Below, piece after piece: positions 1 to 6,434 of a stretch of 7,916 bases of DNA. Position numbers and translations under genes: made by a program. Origin of the DNA: Actinomycetales bacterium (lineage in GTDB: Bacteria; Actinomycetota; Actinomycetes; Actinomycetales; Beutenbergiaceae); assembly GCA_016649925.1 (NCBI GenBank), contig JAENWO010000104.1, forward strand, positions 1 to 7,916. The letters are read 5' to 3'. The stretch's first letter is position 1; every line of letters begins with the position of its first letter. The notes under the pieces are model-generated. The model saw nothing but the letters and a program-made list of their open reading frames with translations, had not been told where the DNA came from and did no database searches.

Positions 1-257
1 AGGTCCTTGATCGGGCACGGGACGCCGAGGAAGGGCGGCAGGCCCGTCCGGTCCTCCCCCGCGTCGGCGAGGCGACGCTCGGCGTCGGCCGCCTGGGCGC
101 GCGCCAGCTCGGGGGTGAGCGTCACGAACGCCCCCACCTGGGGGTCCAGGCGGGCGGCCCGCGCGAACGTGTGGTCGAGGACCTCGGTGGGTGAGACGAG
201 CCCCCCGCGGATCGCGGCGGCGAGGGCCAGGGCGCTGAGCTCGTGCAGGTCGGTCAT
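1..257 (-). CDS. Amidase signature family protein, N-terminal part (runs off left edge)
   Basis: The reverse strand from an ATG at 257 reads without a stop to the window edge, giving 85 complete codons of a protein that is normally about 450-500 residues. The start MTDLHELSALALAAAIRGG followed by SPTEVLDH is the typical helical opening of amidase-signature enzymes (GatA, indoleacetamide hydrolase and related amidases). A segment LPPFLGVPCPIKD at residues 73-85 matches the family block (usually G-[VI]-P-x-x-x-K-D) that carries the catalytic lysine of the Ser-cisSer-Lys triad, here Lys84. The glycine/serine-rich signature and the nucleophilic serine lie outside the window. The family hydrolyses carboxamides to acid and ammonia in the cytoplasm; the substrate cannot be told from this fragment. 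It is divergent from tdh. No strong ribosome binding site is seen before the ATG. A TAGGCT hexamer at 265-270 (read on the minus strand) would place transcription start at or next to the ATG, so a leaderless mRNA is possible but unproven. Confidence 0.85.
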   Translation of the reverse strand, partial: MTDLHELSALALAAAIRGGLVSPTEVLDHTFARAARLDPQVGAFVTLTPELARAQAADAERRLADAGEDRTGLPPFLGVPCPIKD

Positions 258-310
258 GCCCCGGAGCCTATGTCCGCGGGTCTCCGAGGCCGCTCCTGCG
301 CTGATAGCGT

Positions 311-352
311 TCCGGTGTCCGGTGTCCGGTGCCCGCGTCACCACCGCCGGTG
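311..352. promoter_or_regulatory. Possible operator region: three tandem heptamers plus an 11-bp palindrome upstream of tdh
   Basis: The gap 258-384 between the divergent amidase and tdh genes holds no gene. Within it, TCCGGTG is repeated three times without spacing (311-317, 318-324, 325-331), and CACCG-C-CGGTG forms a perfect short palindrome at 342-352 that reuses the CGGTG core. A TAGCGT hexamer at 305-310 fits the actinobacterial TAnnnT -10 pattern in the tdh direction, but no convincing -35 box stands upstream of it. The clustering of one core in direct and inverted orientation just before a catabolic operon fits a regulator-binding site; this is inference, and CCGGTG-like words are not rare in such GC-rich DNA. 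Confidence 0.3.
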
Positions 353-384
353 CGGAACCATGACCGGCTCGGGAGGACCAGGCG

Positions 385-1443
385 ATGCGTGCGCTGTACA
401 AGACCGGACCCCACGCGGGACTCGAGCTCGTCGACCGCCCCGAACCGCAGCCGGGCCCGCGTGAGGTCAAGATCCGGGTCCTCACCACCGGCATCTGCGG
501 CACCGACCTGCACATCCTGGAGTGGGACGCGTGGGCGGCCTCGACGATCCGGGCTCCCCTCATCCCGGGGCACGAGTTCTACGGGGAGGTCGTCGAGATC
601 GGCGACGACGTCCGCGACGTCCGGGTCCGCGACCGCGTCTCGGGCGAGGGGCACATCGTGTGCGGCATCTGCCGCAACTGCCGCGCCGGGCGGCGCCAGC
701 TGTGCATCCACACCATCAGTGTCGGGGTGCAGCGGGACGGCGCGTTCGCCGAGTACGTGGTGATCCCGCAGGAGAACGTCTGGGTCCACGAGCACGACGG
801 CGCCACGGACGTCATCACCCCGGCGCTCGGTGCGATCTTCGACCCCTTCGGCAACGCGGTGCACACCACCCTGAAGTTCTCCGTGGTCGGGGAGGACGTG
901 CTCATCACCGGCGCGGGACCGATCGGGCTGATGGCGGCCGCGGTGGCCCGGCACGCCGGCGCCCGGTACATCGCGATCACGGACGTCTCCGCCCCTCGGC
1001 TCGCGATCGCCGAGCGGATGGGCGTGGACCTCGCGCTCAACGTGGCGACCACCCCTGTGGTCCAGGCCAAGGAGCGATTACGGCTCAAGGAGGGCTTCGA
1101 CGTCGGCCTGGAGATGTCCGGGCACCCCGGCGCGCTGCCGGAGATGATCCGGAACATGAACCACGGCGGGCGGATCGCGATGCTCGGCCTGCCGAGCGCC
1201 CCGATCGACATCGACTGGGCCATCGTCGTCACCCACATGCTGACCCTCCAGGGCATCTACGGCCGGGAGATGTTCGAGACATGGAACGCGATGGCCGCGA
1301 TGTTGCAGTCGAGCACGTGGTTGCACGACGCCGTCTCCTCCGTCATCACCGACCGCCTGCCCGCCACCCGATGGGACGAGGGCTTCGAGGCCGCCCACAG
1401 CGGCATCGGCGGCAAGGTCGTGCTCGACTGGACCGTCTTCTGA
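385..1443 (+). CDS. tdh: L-threonine 3-dehydrogenase (zinc-dependent MDR family)
   Basis: This enzyme oxidises L-threonine to 2-amino-3-ketobutyrate with NAD+ in the cytoplasm, the first step of the threonine-to-glycine route. The 352-residue product is close to the usual length (E. coli Tdh has 341). The catalytic zinc ligands Cys38, His63 and Glu64 fall at the same numbers as in E. coli. The structural zinc is bound by Cys93, Cys96, Cys99 and Cys107, and VSGEGH (85-90) is intact. The Rossmann fingerprint GAGPIG is at 176-181, and IFDPFGNAVH (151-160), LEMSG, MNHGGRIAMLG and GIYGREMFETW are diagnostic of true Tdh rather than a generic alcohol dehydrogenase. The ATG start is set by GGGAGG at 371-376. 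kbl follows after 29 bases, so the two are probably cotranscribed. Oddities: Arg82 replaces the usual Gly of the GDRV motif; there are a few extra residues around 135-147; and a rare TTA leucine codon lies at 1078-1080 (residue 232). Confidence 0.97.
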   Translation: MRALYKTGPHAGLELVDRPEPQPGPREVKIRVLTTGICGTDLHILEWDAWAASTIRAPLIPGHEFYGEVVEIGDDVRDVRVRDRVSGEGHIVCGICRNCRAGRRQLCIHTISVGVQRDGAFAEYVVIPQENVWVHEHDGATDVITPALGAIFDPFGNAVHTTLKFSVVGEDVLITGAGPIGLMAAAVARHAGARYIAITDVSAPRLAIAERMGVDLALNVATTPVVQAKERLRLKEGFDVGLEMSGHPGALPEMIRNMNHGGRIAMLGLPSAPIDIDWAIVVTHMLTLQGIYGREMFETWNAMAAMLQSSTWLHDAVSSVITDRLPATRWDEGFEAAHSGIGGKVVLDWTVF

Positions 1444-1472
1444 CCGGCACCACCCCTGCACGAAGGAGCGAG

Positions 1473-2684
<1,212 letters not shown>

Positions 2685-2697
2685 GAGCCGCACGAGC

Positions 2698-2719
2698 CCG
2701 AGCGCTGCCGCGCGCTCGG
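2698..2719 (+). terminator. GC hairpin behind kbl, probable terminator
   Basis: CCGAGCGC (2698-2705) and GCGCTCGG (2712-2719) form a perfect 8-bp stem with a 6-base loop, starting 13 bases after the kbl stop codon. There is no T-run behind it, which is common for actinobacterial terminators that work as stem-loops alone. Its place at the end of tdh-kbl, facing a convergent operon, supports the call; termination itself is inferred. Confidence 0.55.
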
Positions 2720-2773
2720 CCCGACGCCCGCCTGCGCGCAACACCCCCACCCCGCACCGAGGTCGTCAGTTTG

Positions 2774-2809
2774 CCGTGAGCCGGTTACCGACAACCAGCG
2801 GTCTCACGG
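2774..2809. repeat. Nested inverted repeat in the convergent intergenic gap
   Basis: CCGTGAG (2774-2780) is repeated inverted as CTCACGG (2803-2809). Inside it a second pair, GGTT (2783-2786) and AACC (2793-2796), encloses ACCGAC. The whole can fold as an interrupted stem on either strand. It lies between two 3' ends, so it could aid two-way termination. Its relative AT-richness compared with the surroundings and its position next to the 22-bp repeats also fit a dispersed intergenic element. No coding potential is supported. Confidence 0.4.
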
Positions 2810-2820
2810 TGAACTGCCCT

Positions 2821-2900
2821 GCTCGGGGTGGCGGCGCGCCCTGCTCGGCGTAGCGGCGCGCCCTGCTCGGCGTGGCGGCGCGCCCTGCTCGGCGTGGCGG
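2821..2900. repeat. 22-bp tandem repeat, 3.6 copies, each with a GGCGCGCC palindrome
   Basis: Copies run 2821-2842, 2843-2864 and 2865-2886, with a 14-base partial copy at 2887-2900. The unit begins GCTCGGCGT, continues with GGCGGCGCGCCCT or AGCGGCGCGCCCT, and differs between copies at only two positions (2827 and 2852). The short GCCCT just before copy 1 (2816-2820) matches the unit's end. Each full copy carries the 8-bp palindrome GGCGCGCC, so neighbouring copies can pair with each other. The array sits between the convergent ends of kbl and the aldolase gene. Reading frames across it only give a repeated arginine/alanine peptide and have no gene context. Confidence 0.85.
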
Positions 2901-2920
2901 ACAGCCGTCGGGCCGCCTGC

Positions 2921-2939
2921 CGCTCAGCCGTGCTGAGCG
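2921..2939 (-). terminator. Perfect hairpin over the aldolase stop codon, possible terminator
   Basis: CGCTCAGC (2921-2928) and GCTGAGCG (2932-2939) form an 8-bp stem with a 3-base loop CGT, covering the last codons and the TGA stop (2924-2926) of the aldolase gene. It closes the five-gene minus-strand operon. No T-run follows. It may act alone or together with the repeats downstream; termination is inferred from position and shape. Confidence 0.4.
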
Positions 2940-3784
2940 ACAGCAGCCGCGATCTGGCTGTGCAGCTCCGCGTCGACGACGGGGAGCGCCATCCGGCTGG
3001 CCCAGGCCGCACCGGAGCGGGCAGCCAACGCCGCCTTGAGGCGAGTGATCGTCGGACCGGCGAGCCCCACCACGCACACCGCGGCCGCCTGCGCCCGCTC
3101 GATCGCGTCCGCGTCGCCCGTCTCCAGCGCTCGGACCAGAGCGGAGAACGTCTCCGGAAAGGCAGAGGAGACACCCGAGACGATGCCGGTGCCACCCTCG
3201 GCGAGGACGAACGGGAGCGTCGAGTCGTCTCCCGAGTAGAGCTCCTGTCCCTCGCGAAGCACCGCGGCGTATTCGCTCAACCGCGTGGTCGCACCGCCGG
3301 AGAGCTTCACCCCGACCATGCCAGGGAGCTCGAGGATGCGGCGCAGGACGTCGACGCTCACGTCCATGCCGGTCCGCTCGGGGAACAGGTAGGCGTACAC
3401 GCTCGCGTGCGGGTACGCCTCGGTGAGCGCCCGGTAGAACGCGACCACGCCGTCGTCGTCCGTCGGCAGGTAGTAGGGCGAGAGCAGCGCGAACCGGGTG
3501 ATGCCCTCGGCGGCGGTGGCCTCCGCGAGGCGCAACACCTGACGGGTGCTTCCGTGCCCGAGGTGCGCGATCACCCGCTCGGAGCCGAGGACGGCCGCGG
3601 CCTGCCGGAACAGCTCGACCCGCTCGGAGTCGTCGAGGGCCGGGAACTCCCCCGTGGTGCCGGCGATCAACACACCGTCGACGTGTGCATCGATCGCGCG
3701 CAGCGCGGCCTCGAACTCGGGGAGGTCGAGGCCGCCGTCAGTCGTGAACGGGACGGGGACGGCACTGATGATCTGGGCGGTCAT
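2924..3784 (-). CDS. DapA/N-acetylneuraminate lyase superfamily aldolase, substrate unknown
   Basis: This is a class I (Schiff-base) TIM-barrel enzyme of 286 residues, within the family's usual 290-300. These enzymes cleave, form or dehydrate 2-keto acids in the cytoplasm. Visible sites: GTTGE at 42-46 (Thr43, Thr44), SPYY at 102-105, catalytic Tyr132 and Arg137 in AYLFPERTG, the Schiff-base Lys160 in GVKLSGG, SGDD at 184-187, and GTGIVSGV at 198-205. All lie one or two residues from the E. coli DHDPS numbering (Thr44, Thr45, Tyr133, Arg138, Lys161). Arg137 and GTTGE are DHDPS-like, whereas E. coli NanA has Leu and GSTGE there, so a plain sialate lyase is less likely. Housekeeping lysine synthesis is also unlikely, because the gene is the last of a transporter operon; AYLFPERTG departs from the usual YNxPxRTG. 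The start ATG overlaps the stop of the propeller gene (ATGA, 3781-3784). AAAGGA at 3797-3802 is 12 bases upstream. Possible roles include sugar-acid aldolase or dehydratase. Confidence 0.85.
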   Translation of the reverse strand: MTAQIISAVPVPFTTDGGLDLPEFEAALRAIDAHVDGVLIAGTTGEFPALDDSERVELFRQAAAVLGSERVIAHLGHGSTRQVLRLAEATAAEGITRFALLSPYYLPTDDDGVVAFYRALTEAYPHASVYAYLFPERTGMDVSVDVLRRILELPGMVGVKLSGGATTRLSEYAAVLREGQELYSGDDSTLPFVLAEGGTGIVSGVSSAFPETFSALVRALETGDADAIERAQAAAVCVVGLAGPTITRLKAALAARSGAAWASRMALPVVDAELHSQIAAAVAQHG

Positions 3785-4881
3785 AGCGGGACGGAGTCCT
3801 TTCGGGTGCTGAGCAGGTTCAGGGGGACACGGGCCTCGACGATGCCGCGGCGCTGCCAGGTGTAGGCGATCAGGAGGTGGTCTCCGTCGAGCGCCGCGCT
3901 GGGGTAGGAATACTCTCCCACCCCGGTGGTCTGCACCCCGTCATCGGCGGCGGCGAAGGCGTCCGACGGCGGAAGCTGGGGGGCGCGGGACCGGTCCCCC
4001 TCGATCGGTGTGCGCCCGTCCTCGACGACGACAGACCGGGTCCAGGTCCGCCCGTTGTCCTCGGAGACGGAGACGACCAGCGGGCAGCGAGCACCCCAGT
4101 CTGCGCTGACCGGGTTGTGCACGCAGGCCACGGTTCCGTCGGGCAGGGCGAGAGCGGTCAGGCCCGAGTTGTTGTTCGGCAGCTCCACCGGCTCGGCCAC
4201 GGACCACGTGCGCCCCGCATCGCCAGAGGTCGAGAGATAGGCGCGACCCTCGGTGCTGCGCATCAGCGCGAACACAGCGTCGCCGTCGAACCACAGGGCC
4301 GGCTGGATCAGGCCCGCGCCACGCAGTCTCGTGCGGTCCACCGGGATCGCTTGGGCGTGCCACGTCCGACCGTCATCTGTTGAGACATCCACGAACGGCT
4401 CCCAGACGGTTTGCTCACCCCACCGTTCCCTCGACGCCGGAGCCAGCCATCCGCCGTCGGGCATCAGCAGCGGAGGGTTCTTCACCGGGCCGCGACCGCC
4501 GACGTCGTCCGGGACGAGCTGCTCCGGGCCGGACCAGGTCCGCCCACCGTCCCAGGATCGGCGCACCCAGGTAGCCCACTGCGAGATCCGCTCGCCGCGC
4601 TTGTAGAAGAGCCAGATCGCACCGTCGGGTCCGTAGGCGAGCACCGGGTTCCAATGCGCGACGGCGCCCTCGGCGAGGACCACCGCCTCACCCCAGGGCG
4701 CGTCCGCCGTCGGCCGTGACGAGGACCAGATCCGGTTGTCCGGCGCGCCCTCGCGGGTGCCACCGAACCACGCGACGAGCGCTCCGCCGTCGACCACGAG
4801 CAACGTCGAGGCATGCCCCTGGCGCCAGCCCGGGTGGTCGACGGCGATGAAGCGCCGCTCGAGCGCACCGTCGATGGTCAT
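3781..4881 (-). CDS. Sialidase-fold (BNR/Asp-box) beta-propeller protein, probably cytosolic
   Basis: The 366-residue protein has four Asp boxes (S-x-D-x-G-x-x-W) at residues 109-116, 167-174, 219-226 and 273-280, spaced 52-58 apart as in a six-bladed propeller. The N-terminal HASTLLV...ALVAWFGGTREGAPDNRIW (23-52) and the C-terminal GEYSYPSAAL with IAYTWQRRGI are typical of the BNR_2-type 'sialidase family' proteins of bacteria. There is no signal peptide, membrane segment or wall anchor, and the canonical sialidase FRIP motif is not recognisable, so hydrolysis of sialosides is not shown; candidate catalytic residues include Arg43, Glu44 and Asp48. Its ATG overlaps the tctA stop (ATGA, 4878-4881) and its stop overlaps the aldolase start, so it is translated in step with both. 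The context suggests cleavage of an imported acidic substrate before the aldolase step. Fold is confident, chemistry is not; a non-catalytic or lyase role is possible. Confidence 0.85.
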   Translation of the reverse strand: MTIDGALERRFIAVDHPGWRQGHASTLLVVDGGALVAWFGGTREGAPDNRIWSSSRPTADAPWGEAVVLAEGAVAHWNPVLAYGPDGAIWLFYKRGERISQWATWVRRSWDGGRTWSGPEQLVPDDVGGRGPVKNPPLLMPDGGWLAPASRERWGEQTVWEPFVDVSTDDGRTWHAQAIPVDRTRLRGAGLIQPALWFDGDAVFALMRSTEGRAYLSTSGDAGRTWSVAEPVELPNNNSGLTALALPDGTVACVHNPVSADWGARCPLVVSVSEDNGRTWTRSVVVEDGRTPIEGDRSRAPQLPPSDAFAAADDGVQTTGVGEYSYPSAALDGDHLLIAYTWQRRGIVEARVPLNLLSTRKDSVPL

Positions 4882-6434
4882 GACCGCTGCGCCACCTCGT
4901 CCAGCGCCTCGTCGGCGACGGCGTGGCCACCGTCAGAACTGCCGCCACCGCCCGCCCCCCGGTCCTTGCGCGCCTTCCTGGCCCGGCCGACGAGCGGTGC
5001 GCCCAGGGAGAACACGGCGAGAGCGAGCAGACCGGCAGCGATCGGCTGGGTGAGGAGGATCGAGGGACCATCGATGAGCAGGGCACGGCGCAGGTTCGCC
5101 TCGGCGAGCGGCCCGAGGAGCAGACCGAGCACCACGGGACCGGGCGGGAAGCCCGTGCGTTTCATGATGACGCCTGCGACGCCGGAGCCGAGCATCACCC
5201 AGACCGTGTAGACGTTGTTCGACGTCGTGTACGTGCCGATGATGCAGAAGATGAGGATGCCCACCCACAAGTAGTGGTTCGGCAGGTCGAGCAGCCGCAC
5301 CATCCCCCGGGTACGGACCAGGCTGATGCCCAGCGAGAGCACGGTGGCGATGACCATGATGCCCGCGATGCTGGCCACGAGCTCGGGCTGGCGGGTGAAC
5401 AGGGACGGGCCCGGCTGCAGGCCCCAGATGATCATCGAGCCGATCATCACCGCCATCACGGAGTCACCCGGGATGCCGAGAGCCATCGTCGTGGTCAGGG
5501 AGCCACCGAGCGTGGCGCTGGAGGCGGTGTCCGCTGCGGTGAGGCCCTCGAGGGAGCCCTTGCCGAACTTCTCCGGGTGCTTCGACATCCGCTTCGCCCG
5601 GTCCCAGCCGATCAGGCCGGCGATGTCTCCACCGGCTGCGGGAACCACGCCCACGATCATCCCGATGACACTGCTGACAGCGAACGGCTTGCCCATCTCC
5701 TTGTACTCGGCCTTCGTCGGCCACCACCGGCCGAGAGCGGAGATCGGCTTGATCTTGCTCTGCTGGTGCGTGAGGAGCTGGTCGAAGAGCTCGGCGATGC
5801 CGAACAGTCCGATGATCACCGCGATGAAGGACAGACCCGAGTTGAGGTCGTTGATGCCGTAGACGAAACGCGAGTCCCCGGTGATCGGGTCGCGCCCGAT
5901 CGTCGCGATCGCCAGACCGGCGATGCCGGTGAGGATGCCCTTGAGCACCGATTTGGAGGAGATCGAAATCATGATCGTCAGGCCGAAGACCACGAGCGCG
6001 AACATCTCGGCTGGGCCGAACTTGAGGGCCAGCTGGGCCACCGGACGTGCGGCGAAGAGGAACAGCACGATCGAGATGAGGATGCCGCCCGTGGTGACCA
6101 TCGAGGAGCTCACCAGCGCGAGGCCCGCCTTGCCCTGCTTCGCCATCGGGTACCCGTCGAGGGTGGTCGCGATCGCCGCTGGTGTCCCCGGTGTGTTGAC
6201 CAGGATCGAGGGGATCCGGTCGCCGTAGTTGGCACCCACATAGATCGTCAGGAGCACCGCGAGTCCCTGTACCGGCTCGAGCGTCAGCGTGAAGCCGGAG
6301 GCCAGCGCCACCGCCATGGAACCCGTGATTCCGGGAAATGCGCCGACGAGGGTGCCGACTGCAAGCCCGAGCACCAGGCAGATCGCCACGGTCGGGTCCA
6401 GGAGGGCGGAAAGGCCCTCGGCGAAGGCACTCAC
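4878..6434 (-). CDS. tctA: Tripartite tricarboxylate transporter, large membrane subunit TctA
   Basis: This is the large permease subunit of a TTT system, which drives uptake of small carboxylates by ion symport with a TctC binding protein. The 518-residue product is near the family length (about 500) and consists mostly of hydrophobic segments. Diagnostic blocks are GAFPGITGS (31-39), YGDRIPSILVNTPGTP (70-85), LDGYPMAKQGKA (92-103), FGPAEM (139-144) and the second-half counterpart GVVPAAGGDIAG (262-273), followed by LEGLTAADTASSA and MALGIPGDSVMA. I chose the GTG start at 6434. It makes a GTGA overlap with the tctB stop, has GAAGG at 6442-6446 seven bases upstream, and gives the expected N-terminus; the longer open frame to 6590 only shadows tctB. 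The last 35 residues (484-518) form a charged, glycine-rich cytoplasmic tail with GAGGGGSSDGG, which is unusual for the family. Confidence 0.95.
   Translation of the reverse strand: MSAFAEGLSALLDPTVAICLVLGLAVGTLVGAFPGITGSMAVALASGFTLTLEPVQGLAVLLTIYVGANYGDRIPSILVNTPGTPAAIATTLDGYPMAKQGKAGLALVSSSMVTTGGILISIVLFLFAARPVAQLALKFGPAEMFALVVFGLTIMISISSKSVLKGILTGIAGLAIATIGRDPITGDSRFVYGINDLNSGLSFIAVIIGLFGIAELFDQLLTHQQSKIKPISALGRWWPTKAEYKEMGKPFAVSSVIGMIVGVVPAAGGDIAGLIGWDRAKRMSKHPEKFGKGSLEGLTAADTASSATLGGSLTTTMALGIPGDSVMAVMIGSMIIWGLQPGPSLFTRQPELVASIAGIMVIATVLSLGISLVRTRGMVRLLDLPNHYLWVGILIFCIIGTYTTSNNVYTVWVMLGSGVAGVIMKRTGFPPGPVVLGLLLGPLAEANLRRALLIDGPSILLTQPIAAGLLALAVFSLGAPLVGRARKARKDRGAGGGGSSDGGHAVADEALDEVAQRS

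Noticed and set aside
265..270. Firm promoter and leaderless start for the amidase gene
   Set aside because: The TAGGCT hexamer is correctly spaced for a leaderless mRNA, but there is no matching -35 box, so it is mentioned only as a possibility.
268..954. 228-codon minus-strand open frame opposite tdh
   Set aside because: Low-complexity Asp/Arg/Val shadow across the tdh promoter and gene; no motif and no ribosome site.
522..1472. Plus-strand open frame that continues into kbl and would give a 720-residue protein
   Set aside because: The part before 1473 is an arginine/histidine-rich shadow of tdh in another frame; the kbl homology and its AAGGAG site begin at 1473.
2821..2900. CRISPR array
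   Set aside because: The repeats are directly adjacent with no unique spacers and no cas genes are present.
2766..3195. Minus-strand open frames reading through the 22-bp repeats with a repeated PSRAR..EQGA-type peptide
   Set aside because: They are produced by the tandem repeat, have no ribosome site and overlap the aldolase gene in another frame.
2924..4881. Straight call of a sialic acid catabolic locus (nanA + nanH)
   Set aside because: The aldolase has DHDPS-type residues, the propeller has no FRIP motif or signal peptide, and no nanE, nanK, nagA or nagB is in the window; kept only as one possible substrate class.
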